Source of the DNA: Streptomyces sp. AP-93
GTDB taxonomy: Bacteria > Actinomycetota > Actinomycetes > Streptomycetales > Streptomycetaceae
NCBI RefSeq assembly: GCF_022808175.1
Contig: NZ_JALGBX010000045.1
Location: forward strand, 1 to 42,609
Direction of reading: 5' to 3'
Length of the DNA stretch: 42,609 nt
Part shown: positions 29,491 through 35,802 of the stretch, piece by piece
How positions within the stretch are numbered: position 1 is the first letter of the stretch
Layout: every line of letters begins with the position of its first letter
Made by a program: the position numbers and the translations under genes
Notes under the pieces: model-generated
Told to the model about the DNA's origin: nothing
Seen by the model: the letters and a program-made list of their open reading frames with translations, nothing else
Databases searched by the model: none

Positions 29491-30495
29491 TCAGTGGGAG
29501 GAGTGCGACAGGTATCCGTACTGAACCGCGCGCATTCCGGCCTGGAACCGGCTGCGGACGCCCAGGTGGGCGAGCAGCCCGGTGATCACCCGGCCCACGG
29601 TGCGCGTGGAGACGCCCAGGCTGTGGGCGATGGCTTCGTCCGTCCGCCCCTCGGCCATGAGCTGCAGCACCGCGGCCTGCTGCCGGGTGAGGAGCTCCGG
29701 CTCGCAGGGCGCCGCCGCCGGTCCGAGCGGGGTCGCGGCCTGCCAGATGTGCTCGAAGAGCGTGACCAGCAGGGAGATCAGGCCCGGGCTGGTGACCAGC
29801 GCCGCCGCGGCGGCGGTGTCCGTCGCGTCGACGGCCACCAGGGCGCTGCGGCGGTCCACGATGGTGAGGCGGTTGGGCAGGACCGGGCTGGTGCGGATGT
29901 GGGCTCCGATGCCCTCCAGCCACGTCGCGTACTCCCGGGCGTGGGTGTCGTGGCGGATGCTGTCGAGGTAGACGGTCCGCATCACGATGCCCTGCTCCAC
30001 GTTGCGCAGGTTCAGCGGCCGGGCCGCCTCGATGCTCGCCTGCGACATCTGCGAGTCGGGGGCGAACGACAGCACCTCGGAGCGGGTCTGCGCGGACAGC
30101 AGCTCGATCTGGTCCCGGATCGCGTCGATGCCTTCCAGGTACCGGATCCCGGACTTGGGGGACTCCTGCGACGAGGAGTCGGCGATCTCGGCCATCAGCC
30201 CGACGACGGCAGCCCGCGTGGCCTCCATGCGCTGCTGCTGGGCGGCGAGTTCGGCCTGCTGGCGGGCTTGGAGGAGCTGGAGCGCGAGCTGCGGATCGAC
30301 GGCACGGCCCTGCCCGGGGTCGCCCCCGCCACCGCGCAGCAGCGCCATCTCACTGAGCCGGGCCAGCGAACGGCGCACGTCGTCCGGGGTGAGCGTCAGC
30401 CGCTCTGCCAGCTCCGGAACACCGTCCTGGGGATGGGCCAGTTTGCTTCGGTAGACCGATGCGGTCACGTCATCGAGTTCCAGCCGACCGAACAT
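29491..30495 (-). CDS. LuxR-type regulator with TrmB-like N-terminal domain
   Basis: The protein of 334 residues has a winged-helix-like N-terminus (~1-55; ASVYRSKLAHPQDGVPELAE, TLTPDDVRRSLARL) as in TrmB relatives, a coiled region (~70-105), a sensor-like middle domain (~110-235), and a C-terminal LuxR helix-turn-helix (~268-325; ELLTRQQAAVLQLMAEGRTD, EAIAHSLGVSTRTVGRVITG). The signal it senses is unknown. The regulator at 33.4-34.5 kb has the same general plan. The upstream region carries a dyad and a long pyrimidine tract, and the divergent neighbour is a cytidylyltransferase-like gene. Confidence 0.88.
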   Translation of the reverse strand: MFGRLELDDVTASVYRSKLAHPQDGVPELAERLTLTPDDVRRSLARLSEMALLRGGGGDPGQGRAVDPQLALQLLQARQQAELAAQQQRMEATRAAVVGLMAEIADSSSQESPKSGIRYLEGIDAIRDQIELLSAQTRSEVLSFAPDSQMSQASIEAARPLNLRNVEQGIVMRTVYLDSIRHDTHAREYATWLEGIGAHIRTSPVLPNRLTIVDRRSALVAVDATDTAAAAALVTSPGLISLLVTLFEHIWQAATPLGPAAAPCEPELLTRQQAAVLQLMAEGRTDEAIAHSLGVSTRTVGRVITGLLAHLGVRSRFQAGMRAVQYGYLSHSSH

Positions 30496-30798
30496 TGCCG
30501 CCCACCCCCTGAAAGACCATGCACAGGCACATCAGCGCAGCTCATGCACCTCATGCCCTACGTACGTGCGCCAGGCTAGCTTGATCGCCCGCCCTCTCCC
30601 CTCTCTCCCCCTCCCCTCCCCTCCTCTCCCTGTCCTGTGTAGGACATGTCGGGTCCAGGACATCCAAGACCCCTGGTCCACCCCTCCCGCCTGCGGCAAC
30701 CTTGATCACGTCAGCAGGAAACACCGCACCGCTCGGGGGACCGGACCGTCACCACGGTCTGTCCGTCCGTCCGCTACAGCGCCTCAGGGAGGACCCCC
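30496..30798. promoter_or_regulatory. divergent region with pyrimidine tract and dyads
   Basis: This 303-bp gap contains no gene. A ~50-base almost pure C/T tract spans 30590-30640. It is followed by a perfect dyad TGTCCT-GTGT-AGGACA (30631-30646), with AGGACAT repeated 16 bp later (30657-30663). A second dyad GACCGT-CACC-ACGGTC lies at 30744-30759, close to the rightward GTG at 30799. These are candidate operators for the LuxR-type protein. Confidence 0.5.
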
Positions 30799-31212
30799 GT
30801 GTCTCAGATCATCGGTTACGCGCCAGGCGTCTTCGACCTCTTCCACGTCGGCCACCTCAACCTGCTCAAGCAGGCCCGCGCCCAGTGCGACTACCTGGTG
30901 GCCGGCGTACTGACGGACGAGGCCGCCTGCCACGAGGGCTTCCCCCCGGCCATCCCCCTCCACGAGCGCATCGAGGTCGTCAGCTCCATGAGCTGCGTCG
31001 ACGAGGCCATCGTCGACCACACCCCGGAGACCCTGGACGCCTGGCAGCAGGTCGGCTTCCACCGCCTGTTCAAGAGCGCCGACCGGCGCGGCACCCCCCG
31101 AAGCGAGCGCTGGGAAAGCGACTTCGGCACCCTCGGAGTAGAGGTCATCCACCTCCCGAACACCCCGCACGCCCCCAGCGCGAACCTCCACCGCCTGATC
31201 CGGCAACTGTGA
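30799..31212 (+). CDS. cytidylyltransferase-like protein (TagD/glycerol-3-phosphate type)
   Basis: The product has 137 residues and the nucleotidyltransferase alpha/beta fold. The HxGH motif is HVGH (16-19) in GYAPGVFDLFHVGHLNLLKQ; ERIEVVSSMSCVDEAIVD and TLDAWQQVGFHRLFKSADRR follow. Enzymes of this family join CTP to glycerol-3-phosphate or a related phosphate. The usual R-T-x-G-I-S-T/S motif near the end is replaced by PNTPHAPSANLHRL, so activity or substrate may differ. AGGGAGGA precedes the GTG at a good distance. It is divergent from the LuxR-type regulator and may be its target. Confidence 0.85.
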   Translation: MSQIIGYAPGVFDLFHVGHLNLLKQARAQCDYLVAGVLTDEAACHEGFPPAIPLHERIEVVSSMSCVDEAIVDHTPETLDAWQQVGFHRLFKSADRRGTPRSERWESDFGTLGVEVIHLPNTPHAPSANLHRLIRQL

Positions 31213-31364
31213 CCCGCAGACATCCGGTCGCTCTCGGCCACCCACGACGCTCTACCTGCGGCTGGTACGGGGAGCCGCTACCGACCATGGTCATCCACCC
31301 GTGCAGGACGACGAGCGTTCCTGCGGTGAGCTCGTACGGCTCCCAACCCGTCGTGTGGAGAGGG

Positions 31365-31505
31365 TCAGCCTCGAAGTGCTGTGATCACGGCTGCGAGTGC
31401 TCCGAGGAGGGCCGCAGTGGCCGTGATGCCCGCCAGCCACAGATTGGCTCGCCCACGCTTCTCCTCATTAGGCTCGTCCCTGGGAGGGCTATCGGGATTC
31501 GACAC
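31365..31505 (-). CDS. small single-span membrane protein, 46 aa
   Basis: From the GTG at 31505 the frame encodes a charged start (SNPDSPPRDEPNEEKRGR) and one hydrophobic helix (LWLAGITATAALLGALAAVI), ending TALRG. GGAGG stands 6 bp before the GTG, which supports it as a real small gene. The positive residues before the helix suggest an N-in orientation. It lies in a gene-poor stretch at the edge of the accessory region. Function is unknown. Confidence 0.5.
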   Translation of the reverse strand: MSNPDSPPRDEPNEEKRGRANLWLAGITATAALLGALAAVITALRG

Positions 31506-31564
31506 GGTGTTCCTCCATGCGATCGGGCCTCCCCGGCGATTCCAATGCCGAGGATCTGTCTGGT

Positions 31565-31602
31565 GAGTTCCGATCCCGTCCGGCCGGACGGGATCGGAAC
31601 TC
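31565..31602. repeat. 38-bp perfect palindrome
   Basis: GAGTTCCGATCCCGTCCG is followed by GC and then its exact reverse complement, so the whole 38 bp is self-complementary. There is no T-run, and no gene ends within 350 bp on the left. It lies 60 bp upstream of the small membrane-protein gene and ~260 bp from an integrase scrap. It could be an operator, a cruciform or a recombination-related site. Confidence 0.8.
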
Positions 31603-31858
31603 CGTTGCTGTCGGAACGTAGCAGCCCTCTGACCTGCTCGTTTCTCAACCGGTGCGTTTTCAGACGGCTTGCTGGGCGAGTTGCCGCATACTCGTTCCAA
31701 ACGCCGAAGAACGTGGGACACGTCTGTACTGGGTCATATACCAGGGGGACGTGACGCAGGCTTGCTTGGACAATGCCGCGTATCGGTCTAATGGCTCAAA
31801 TGGGGGCCCGGTCCACTTGGCTAGATTTCGCTCCCCCTGCAGAGGTCCTGAGAGCGGT

Positions 31859-31954
31859 GAAGTCGGTCGTGTCGCCTTGCTGGACAGCACCTTCCTCGTC
31901 CAACTGGAGAAGAAGATCCGGCTGCACGACGCCCGCCACGGCTACGCGACGTAG
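31859..31954 (+). pseudogene. scrap of a tyrosine recombinase (integrase) C-terminal domain
   Basis: The frame ends KKIRLHDARHGYAT and then a stop. The H-D-x-R-H-G-x-A-T segment is the hallmark of the phage/plasmid integrase active site (second catalytic His and Arg), and RLHDARHG is a common actinobacterial form. The rest of the catalytic domain, including the final Tyr, is missing, and nothing upstream resembles an integrase. It marks a former integrated element at the left edge of the 32-41 kb region. Confidence 0.5.
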
Positions 31955-31955
31955 C

Positions 31956-32032
31956 CGAGAATCCGGCATGCCGGAGCGGCGCTGCTGCCTGGATCACGCC
32001 CGCGAGCGCGGTGTGCGCGACACGGAGCTCCT
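31956..32032 (-). pseudogene. remnant homologous to the C-terminus of the gene at 41475-41693
   Basis: Leftward translation reads ELRVAHTALAGVIQAAAPLR, then HAGFSA. The gene at 41475 ends QLRVVHTALAGMIEAAAPLR, then HAGFSAGVVV. The DNA is about three-quarters identical over ~80 bp by eye and has the same orientation at both sites. No start codon or N-terminal part remains here. The two sites bracket the accessory cluster. Confidence 0.6.
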
Positions 32033-32055
32033 CATGTCACGGCCGGTGTCGATGG

Positions 32056-32604
32056 CTAGCCAGGCTCTCCCTGCGCCCCCTTGGCCCAAGTGGCGGGCTG
32101 TTTGCGGGTGGCGTCCCAGATGACGATGACGTCGAGGTCGCCATCGCGCAGTTCGCGCTGAGCAGCGCGCCATTGTGCGGTGGGCAAGTCGTGGACGTAC
32201 GGGCTGGGGTTCTCGATGACGACGCCGACTATGTCGAAGTCGTGGGCGCGTGCGTAGGCGACGAGGGCATGGGCCCGGTCGAGCTCCTCGATGCTGGCCC
32301 GCGGCTGGGTGGTGGACTGATAGATGAGCGCGCGGTGGCCGGCCCTGCGGCCGAGCAGGCCTCGGGCGTGCAGGAGACGAAGCCCGAGACGGCCGACGCC
32401 GCGTAGATAGATGATCTCGCGAGAGGCGGCATCTCTGAGGGCTTCGGGCGTGGTGATGCCCGCCTGGATGAGGCACCGGGCGATACGGTGGGCGGCCTGG
32501 TCGTGGCCGAGGAGATCGCGCAACTCGGGTGAATTCTCGGCACAGTTGTTGCGGAGGAGCCGGCAGGTGTGGTTGCGGCCGGGGACGGCAGACTGTTGCG
32601 GCAT
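32056..32604 (-). CDS. uncharacterised protein: HhH-like plus resolvase-like domain
   Basis: The product has 182 residues. The first half contains AHRIARCLIQAGITTPEALR, then REIIYLRGVGRLGLRLLHAR (~38-81), like the helix-hairpin-helix of the RNA polymerase alpha C-terminal domain. The second half (~91-167) follows the serine-recombinase N-terminal pattern: ALIYQSTTQPRASIEELDRA, VAYARAHDFDIVGVVIE, LRDGDLDVIVIWDATR. No recombinase DNA-binding domain follows, so it is not a complete resolvase. AGGAG 6 bp before the ATG at 32604 supports the start. I infer a nucleic-acid-related role; catalysis is doubtful. Confidence 0.6.
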   Translation of the reverse strand: MPQQSAVPGRNHTCRLLRNNCAENSPELRDLLGHDQAAHRIARCLIQAGITTPEALRDAASREIIYLRGVGRLGLRLLHARGLLGRRAGHRALIYQSTTQPRASIEELDRAHALVAYARAHDFDIVGVVIENPSPYVHDLPTAQWRAAQRELRDGDLDVIVIWDATRKQPATWAKGAQGEPG

Positions 32605-32664
32605 GCCCTACTCCTCGCTGACGCGTTCGATCCACGTGGACACGCACCCTACGAGGGGCTGAGC

Positions 32665-32742
32665 AGCAGGGCCGGAGCGGGGTGTGCATAGCCCGTTGAG
32701 CGGTATGCGCAGGATCCTGCGTCTCCAGCACCCCGGCCCCTC
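32665..32742 (-). terminator. candidate terminator/palindrome after the dipeptidase gene
   Basis: The 154-bp gap downstream of the VanX-like gene contains GGGCCGG...GGGGTG facing CACCCCGGCCC. Between these arms is a perfect 14-bp palindrome, CGCAGGATCCTGCG (32708-32721). It can fold as a two-part hairpin and would end leftward transcription of the regulator-dipeptidase pair. There is no clear T-run. Confidence 0.4.
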
Positions 32743-32758
32743 TCTGATGAGCCGGGCG

Positions 32759-33406
32759 TTACGCCTCATGTGGGCCGTACAGGGCCGCATCCGTCCCGCT
32801 CTGCAGGGCCCAGTACCGGTCCCCGTAGGACCAGTGCCACCATTCCGTGGGGTAGTTGACGAATCTCGCAGCGGTCAGGGCGGACCCCAAGATCTCCCGG
32901 TTCGCGCGGGCGGTGGTGTCGATACCCGAGGCGTGCGTGTAGCAGGTGCCCGAACTCTCCTCGGGGCTCGCGTTCATGCGTGTGCCGAGGTCGAGCTCGA
33001 CCCCGTTGGTATCGGCCAGCGTCAGGTCCACGGCCGCTCCGGCGCTGTGCGGGGCGATCTCTGGTGGAGAGACGTAGCGGCTGGCCGCGGTGTGCAATTC
33101 GGCTTCATGGAGGTTCGGGTACTGGGCGCGCAGTACGCCGAGGTACTCGTCGAAGTACTGGCGCTGGAGGGATGGCGGCCGGTAGCCCTCGACGAAGAGC
33201 AGGCGGAGCCCCTGAGGCAGCTGGTCCTGCGCGTGCAGCAGCCGGCGAAGCACCCCTTTCCGCAGCAAGGCGTAGGACCCCGTTGCGTCCGCCTTCCGAG
33301 GGTCGACCAGGATCCCGCTGTCGCGTACGTCGACGAGCGGCTCGCCGCACTCGCGTACCGGCACGGCGTATACCCGCGGGTCCGACATCAGGACAATTTC
33401 GTTCAC
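32759..33406 (-). CDS. VanX-like D-Ala-D-Ala dipeptidase (M15 family)
   Basis: This 215-residue cytosolic-type protein has the M15D zinc-peptidase motifs: EGYRPPSLQRQYFDEYL with the substrate-binding Arg (~76), APHSAGAAVDLTL with zinc ligands His120 and Asp127, and NYPTEWWHWSYGDRYW with catalytic Glu188 and zinc ligand His191. VanX enzymes hydrolyse D-Ala-D-Ala so that altered cell-wall precursors prevail. I chose the GTG at 33406 (GGGGGAG upstream) over the ATG at 33388. It lies 28 bp after the LuxR-type gene, probably in one operon, divergent from a D-Ala-D-Ala ligase homologue. There is no vanH-type dehydrogenase here, so this is not a standard glycopeptide-resistance set. Confidence 0.9.
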   Translation of the reverse strand: MNEIVLMSDPRVYAVPVRECGEPLVDVRDSGILVDPRKADATGSYALLRKGVLRRLLHAQDQLPQGLRLLFVEGYRPPSLQRQYFDEYLGVLRAQYPNLHEAELHTAASRYVSPPEIAPHSAGAAVDLTLADTNGVELDLGTRMNASPEESSGTCYTHASGIDTTARANREILGSALTAARFVNYPTEWWHWSYGDRYWALQSGTDAALYGPHEA

Positions 33407-33434
33407 GAGTGGAGCGCTCCCCCGTAGTGCGGCA

Positions 33435-34457
33435 TTACGCGTCCTGCAGCAGGTTCGACTTCGCGACCAGGTAGCCGAACTCGGCGCGGCTGCGGCTGCC
33501 GAGCTGGTCAGAGACGCGCCGGACATGTTCGGCGACCGTACGGGCGCTGGTCCCCACGCGTCCAGCGATGGCCTTGTCCGTGTGTCCCTCGACGACCAGT
33601 TGAACGATCTTCAACTGTACATCCGAAGAGATCTGCGGACGGCTGGGGCTGACGGATTCCTCGGCCAGCGACTGGGCACGGTCCCACGCCAGATCGAAGC
33701 CACGCGCCAGGTAGCGGATCAGTGCGGGCTCCCGGATCTCCAACGCGGAGCTGGCCCGGTCGTCACTGACGGGAATGAATGCCACGCGCTGGTCGCAGAT
33801 GATGAGCCGGTCGGCCACCTCGCTGAGTGTTCGCACCTGCCCTCCGAACTCGCGTATTCGTCGTGCGTATTCGAGCGTCGGACCATGAGCCCGGATGGTC
33901 TCCTGGTACAGAGTGCGCTGACGCACTCCGCGCCCGAGTAGTGCCAGATCCCGGACGACCGCTTGCTGGAGAACGGTCGTTGGGCGACCGCCTCCCGGCT
34001 GTACTGTTCGCAACTCCTTGGTACAGGAGTCCACTTCTCGCGCCAGCAAGGTGTTGATGACGTCTGCGCCTCGGACGATGGAATGCACCTTGCCCTCGTT
34101 GCGCATTGCCTGCTGATATGCGGAGTCCGCTTGCGCGAGGGTGATTCGGGTGACTTCAAGGGATTGCCTGAGTTTGGCCATTTCCCGCTCGATCGGCAAG
34201 GTGATCCGCGCCTCTGCGGCGCTTGGGGGCAGCGCCAAGAACTCGCCTGGGCTATCGGGGATTTCCTCCAATAGCCCCAGAGACAACAAGCATGACGGGA
34301 CTTCGCCTATGAGTGGGGCTCCGGTCGACGCAGCCTGCTGGTAGATGTGCAGCGCCTCGGGGCAGGGCTCTATCCCGCAGGGGTCCGCGGTGTGAGCAAT
34401 GCCTGGATTGCCCAATTCCGTACCGCTTTGTGGGCGCTTCAAGAATGTGCATTTCAT
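33435..34457 (-). CDS. LuxR-type regulator of the peptide-ligase island
   Basis: The 340-residue product has a TrmB-like or effector-type N-terminal part (from ~31; CPEALHIYQQA, VPSCLLSLGLLEEIPDSPGE), a coiled segment (~88-115), a middle domain with RTLSEVADRLIICDQRVAFI, and a C-terminal LuxR helix-turn-helix (~277-335; LKIVQLVVEGHTDKAIAGRV, then TSARTVAEHVRRVSDQLG). The start is uncertain: the ATG at 34457 lacks a good ribosome site, and a TTGACA (complement of 34472-34477) lies so close that a later start is possible. It leads the VanX-like gene and is divergent from the 53-aa peptide gene, so I infer that it controls both operons. Confidence 0.85.
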   Translation of the reverse strand: MKCTFLKRPQSGTELGNPGIAHTADPCGIEPCPEALHIYQQAASTGAPLIGEVPSCLLSLGLLEEIPDSPGEFLALPPSAAEARITLPIEREMAKLRQSLEVTRITLAQADSAYQQAMRNEGKVHSIVRGADVINTLLAREVDSCTKELRTVQPGGGRPTTVLQQAVVRDLALLGRGVRQRTLYQETIRAHGPTLEYARRIREFGGQVRTLSEVADRLIICDQRVAFIPVSDDRASSALEIREPALIRYLARGFDLAWDRAQSLAEESVSPSRPQISSDVQLKIVQLVVEGHTDKAIAGRVGTSARTVAEHVRRVSDQLGSRSRAEFGYLVAKSNLLQDA

Positions 34458-34561
34458 GATCGTGAAGCATATGTCAAGCCTACGAGCGCCACCGACCGAG
34501 CAGTATTTGATCCGCCGCTCCAATGAGCCGGCAAGTAGAGATCAAAAGGATTTGAGTTTCA
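34458..34561. promoter_or_regulatory. divergent promoter region between regulator and peptide gene
   Basis: This 104-bp gap is clearly AT-richer than the chromosome on either side. TTGACA (complement of 34472-34477) faces left. TTTGATC (~34507) and TAGAGAT (~34535) face right but are not ideally spaced. No strong dyad is visible. Both operons of the island must start in or near it. Confidence 0.45.
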
Positions 34562-34723
34562 GTGAATCGCGCGCTCCGTTCCGTGTTTGTCCTCGTTGCA
34601 GTAGCGGCAGTTGCCGTGTCAGCACTCATCTCGCCCGACGTGCAGGACGGGCCCGTCATAGAGGCCACCGAGGCCCAGTTCGTTGCCTTCGATTCAGGCT
34701 GGGGAGCCAGGGCTGGGAAGTGA
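34562..34723 (+). CDS. 53-aa secreted-type peptide ending DSGWGARAGK
   Basis: The GTG frame encodes a basic start (NRALRS), a hydrophobic core (VFVLVAVAAVAVSALI, ~8-23) typical of a Sec signal, and a 28-30 residue acidic tail with QDGPVIEATEAQ and the end FDSGWGARAGK. Cleavage after VSA (~21) would release about 32 residues. AAGGA lies ~11 bp upstream, a weak but usable site. It stands 53 bp before the ligase gene in the same direction, at the head of the operon. I infer either a precursor modified by the ligases and peptidase next door, or a signal peptide sensed by the LuxR-type protein. The gene is short, so coding status rests on the signal-peptide pattern and position. Confidence 0.55.
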   Translation: MNRALRSVFVLVAVAAVAVSALISPDVQDGPVIEATEAQFVAFDSGWGARAGK

Positions 34724-34776
34724 CTTATGTCGCGAAAGCCCAGAGCGAAGTAACAGGCACAACCAAGCAAGGGGGC

Positions 34777-35802
34777 ATGATGGGGACATCGACCAAGACG
34801 GCGGGCCGGGGCGCCGTGGACGTGTTGAAGGGTAAGAGGATCGCCGTGGTGTACGGGGCAGTCTCTGAGGAGGACGGCCTGTACATCCGTAACGTTCCGC
34901 GAGACCAGTGGTCGCTCACCCACATCATGGAGACCCTTTGGGAACTCGGGCTCTCGGCTGAGCACATCGATCCCACCAGCCCGGACTTCGCCGAGAAGGT
35001 CCGCTTGTTCGATGTGGCCTTCCTGAACGTGCACGGTCCGTTCGGGGAAGACGGGCGCATCCAAGGGCTTCTTGACTACCTGGCTGTGCCGTACACCGGG
35101 TCCGGGGTGTTGGCCGGCAGCATCGGCATGGACAAGCTGGCCAGCAAGGCGGTGTTCGCCTACCTCGGCATCGCGGTACCCCGGGGTATTCCGATCCTCG
35201 GGTCCGCAGGGGCCCAGGTGCCTTCCGACTTCCCCTTCCCCGCGATGCTGAAGGCCGTGGACGGCGGCAGCAGTGTCGGCATGGCGCTGGTCCGGGAAGA
35301 GGCCGGCCTTTCCGAGGAGATCCGGAAACTGCGTGACCGCGGCTTCGAGCGGCTGTTCCTCGAGGAGTACATCGACGGCCGGTCGATGACGGTGAGCGTG
35401 ATCGGCAGGGAGCCGGGACCGATCGCCCTGCCCTCGCTGGAGTTCGTGACGGAGTCCGACTACTACGACGAGTCGACGAAGCTCGGCGGGGCCGGTGCCC
35501 CGAGCGTCGAATACCGGGTTCCCGAAGACCTCCCCGCTCACGTCAACCAGGCCATGTCCGACGGCGCCAAGCGCGTGTTCGAGTTTCTGGCATGCAGTGG
35601 GGCCATCCGCGTCGACTACATGGTCGACACGGTCGGCACCCCGTACGCCCTTGAGGTGAACACGATTCCCGGCCTGCAGCAGCACAGCAACCTGCCGGTC
35701 TCGTGCAGTCACGCCGGGATCTCATACTCGGACCTGCTGGTCGAACTGCTGACTGAGGCTCTGGCCAGTGCCAAGCCCATGCCCTGGGGGGTCACGTCGT
35801 GA
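34777..35802 (+). CDS. divergent D-Ala-D-Ala ligase homologue (ATP-grasp)
   Basis: The 341-residue product has the full Ddl plan: VHGPFGEDGRIQGLLDYLAV (86-105), PYTGSGVLAGSIGMDK, DGGSSVGMALV (162-172), EEYIDGRSMTVSVIG (196-210), the omega-loop SDYYDESTKLG (227-237) and IRVDYMVDTVGTPYALEVNT (277-296). Ddl enzymes join two D-Ala molecules with ATP. The N-terminal GGxSxExxVSL motif that holds the first D-Ala reads GAVSEEDGLYIR (27-38), and the end reads NTIPGLQQHSNLP (295-307) instead of the usual NTxPGMT..S..P. Substrates may therefore differ. The ATG at 34777 is followed by a second at 34780; AAGGGGG precedes them. It overlaps the MFS gene by 4 bp. Confidence 0.88.
   Translation: MMGTSTKTAGRGAVDVLKGKRIAVVYGAVSEEDGLYIRNVPRDQWSLTHIMETLWELGLSAEHIDPTSPDFAEKVRLFDVAFLNVHGPFGEDGRIQGLLDYLAVPYTGSGVLAGSIGMDKLASKAVFAYLGIAVPRGIPILGSAGAQVPSDFPFPAMLKAVDGGSSVGMALVREEAGLSEEIRKLRDRGFERLFLEEYIDGRSMTVSVIGREPGPIALPSLEFVTESDYYDESTKLGGAGAPSVEYRVPEDLPAHVNQAMSDGAKRVFEFLACSGAIRVDYMVDTVGTPYALEVNTIPGLQQHSNLPVSCSHAGISYSDLLVELLTEALASAKPMPWGVTS

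Noticed and set aside
31212..31364. A further small gene after the cytidylyltransferase
   Set aside because: No frame in this stretch has a ribosome site, motif or hydrophobic pattern.
34472..34477. TTGACA as the definite -35 box of the LuxR-type gene
   Set aside because: A matching -10 at 16-18 bp is poor, and it would put the transcript start inside the chosen coding frame; it is kept only as a possibility.
32759..35802. Glycopeptide (vancomycin-type) resistance operon
   Set aside because: The VanX-like and ligase genes are divergent, not in a vanHAX order; no vanH dehydrogenase or VanRS pair is present, and the ligase motifs differ.
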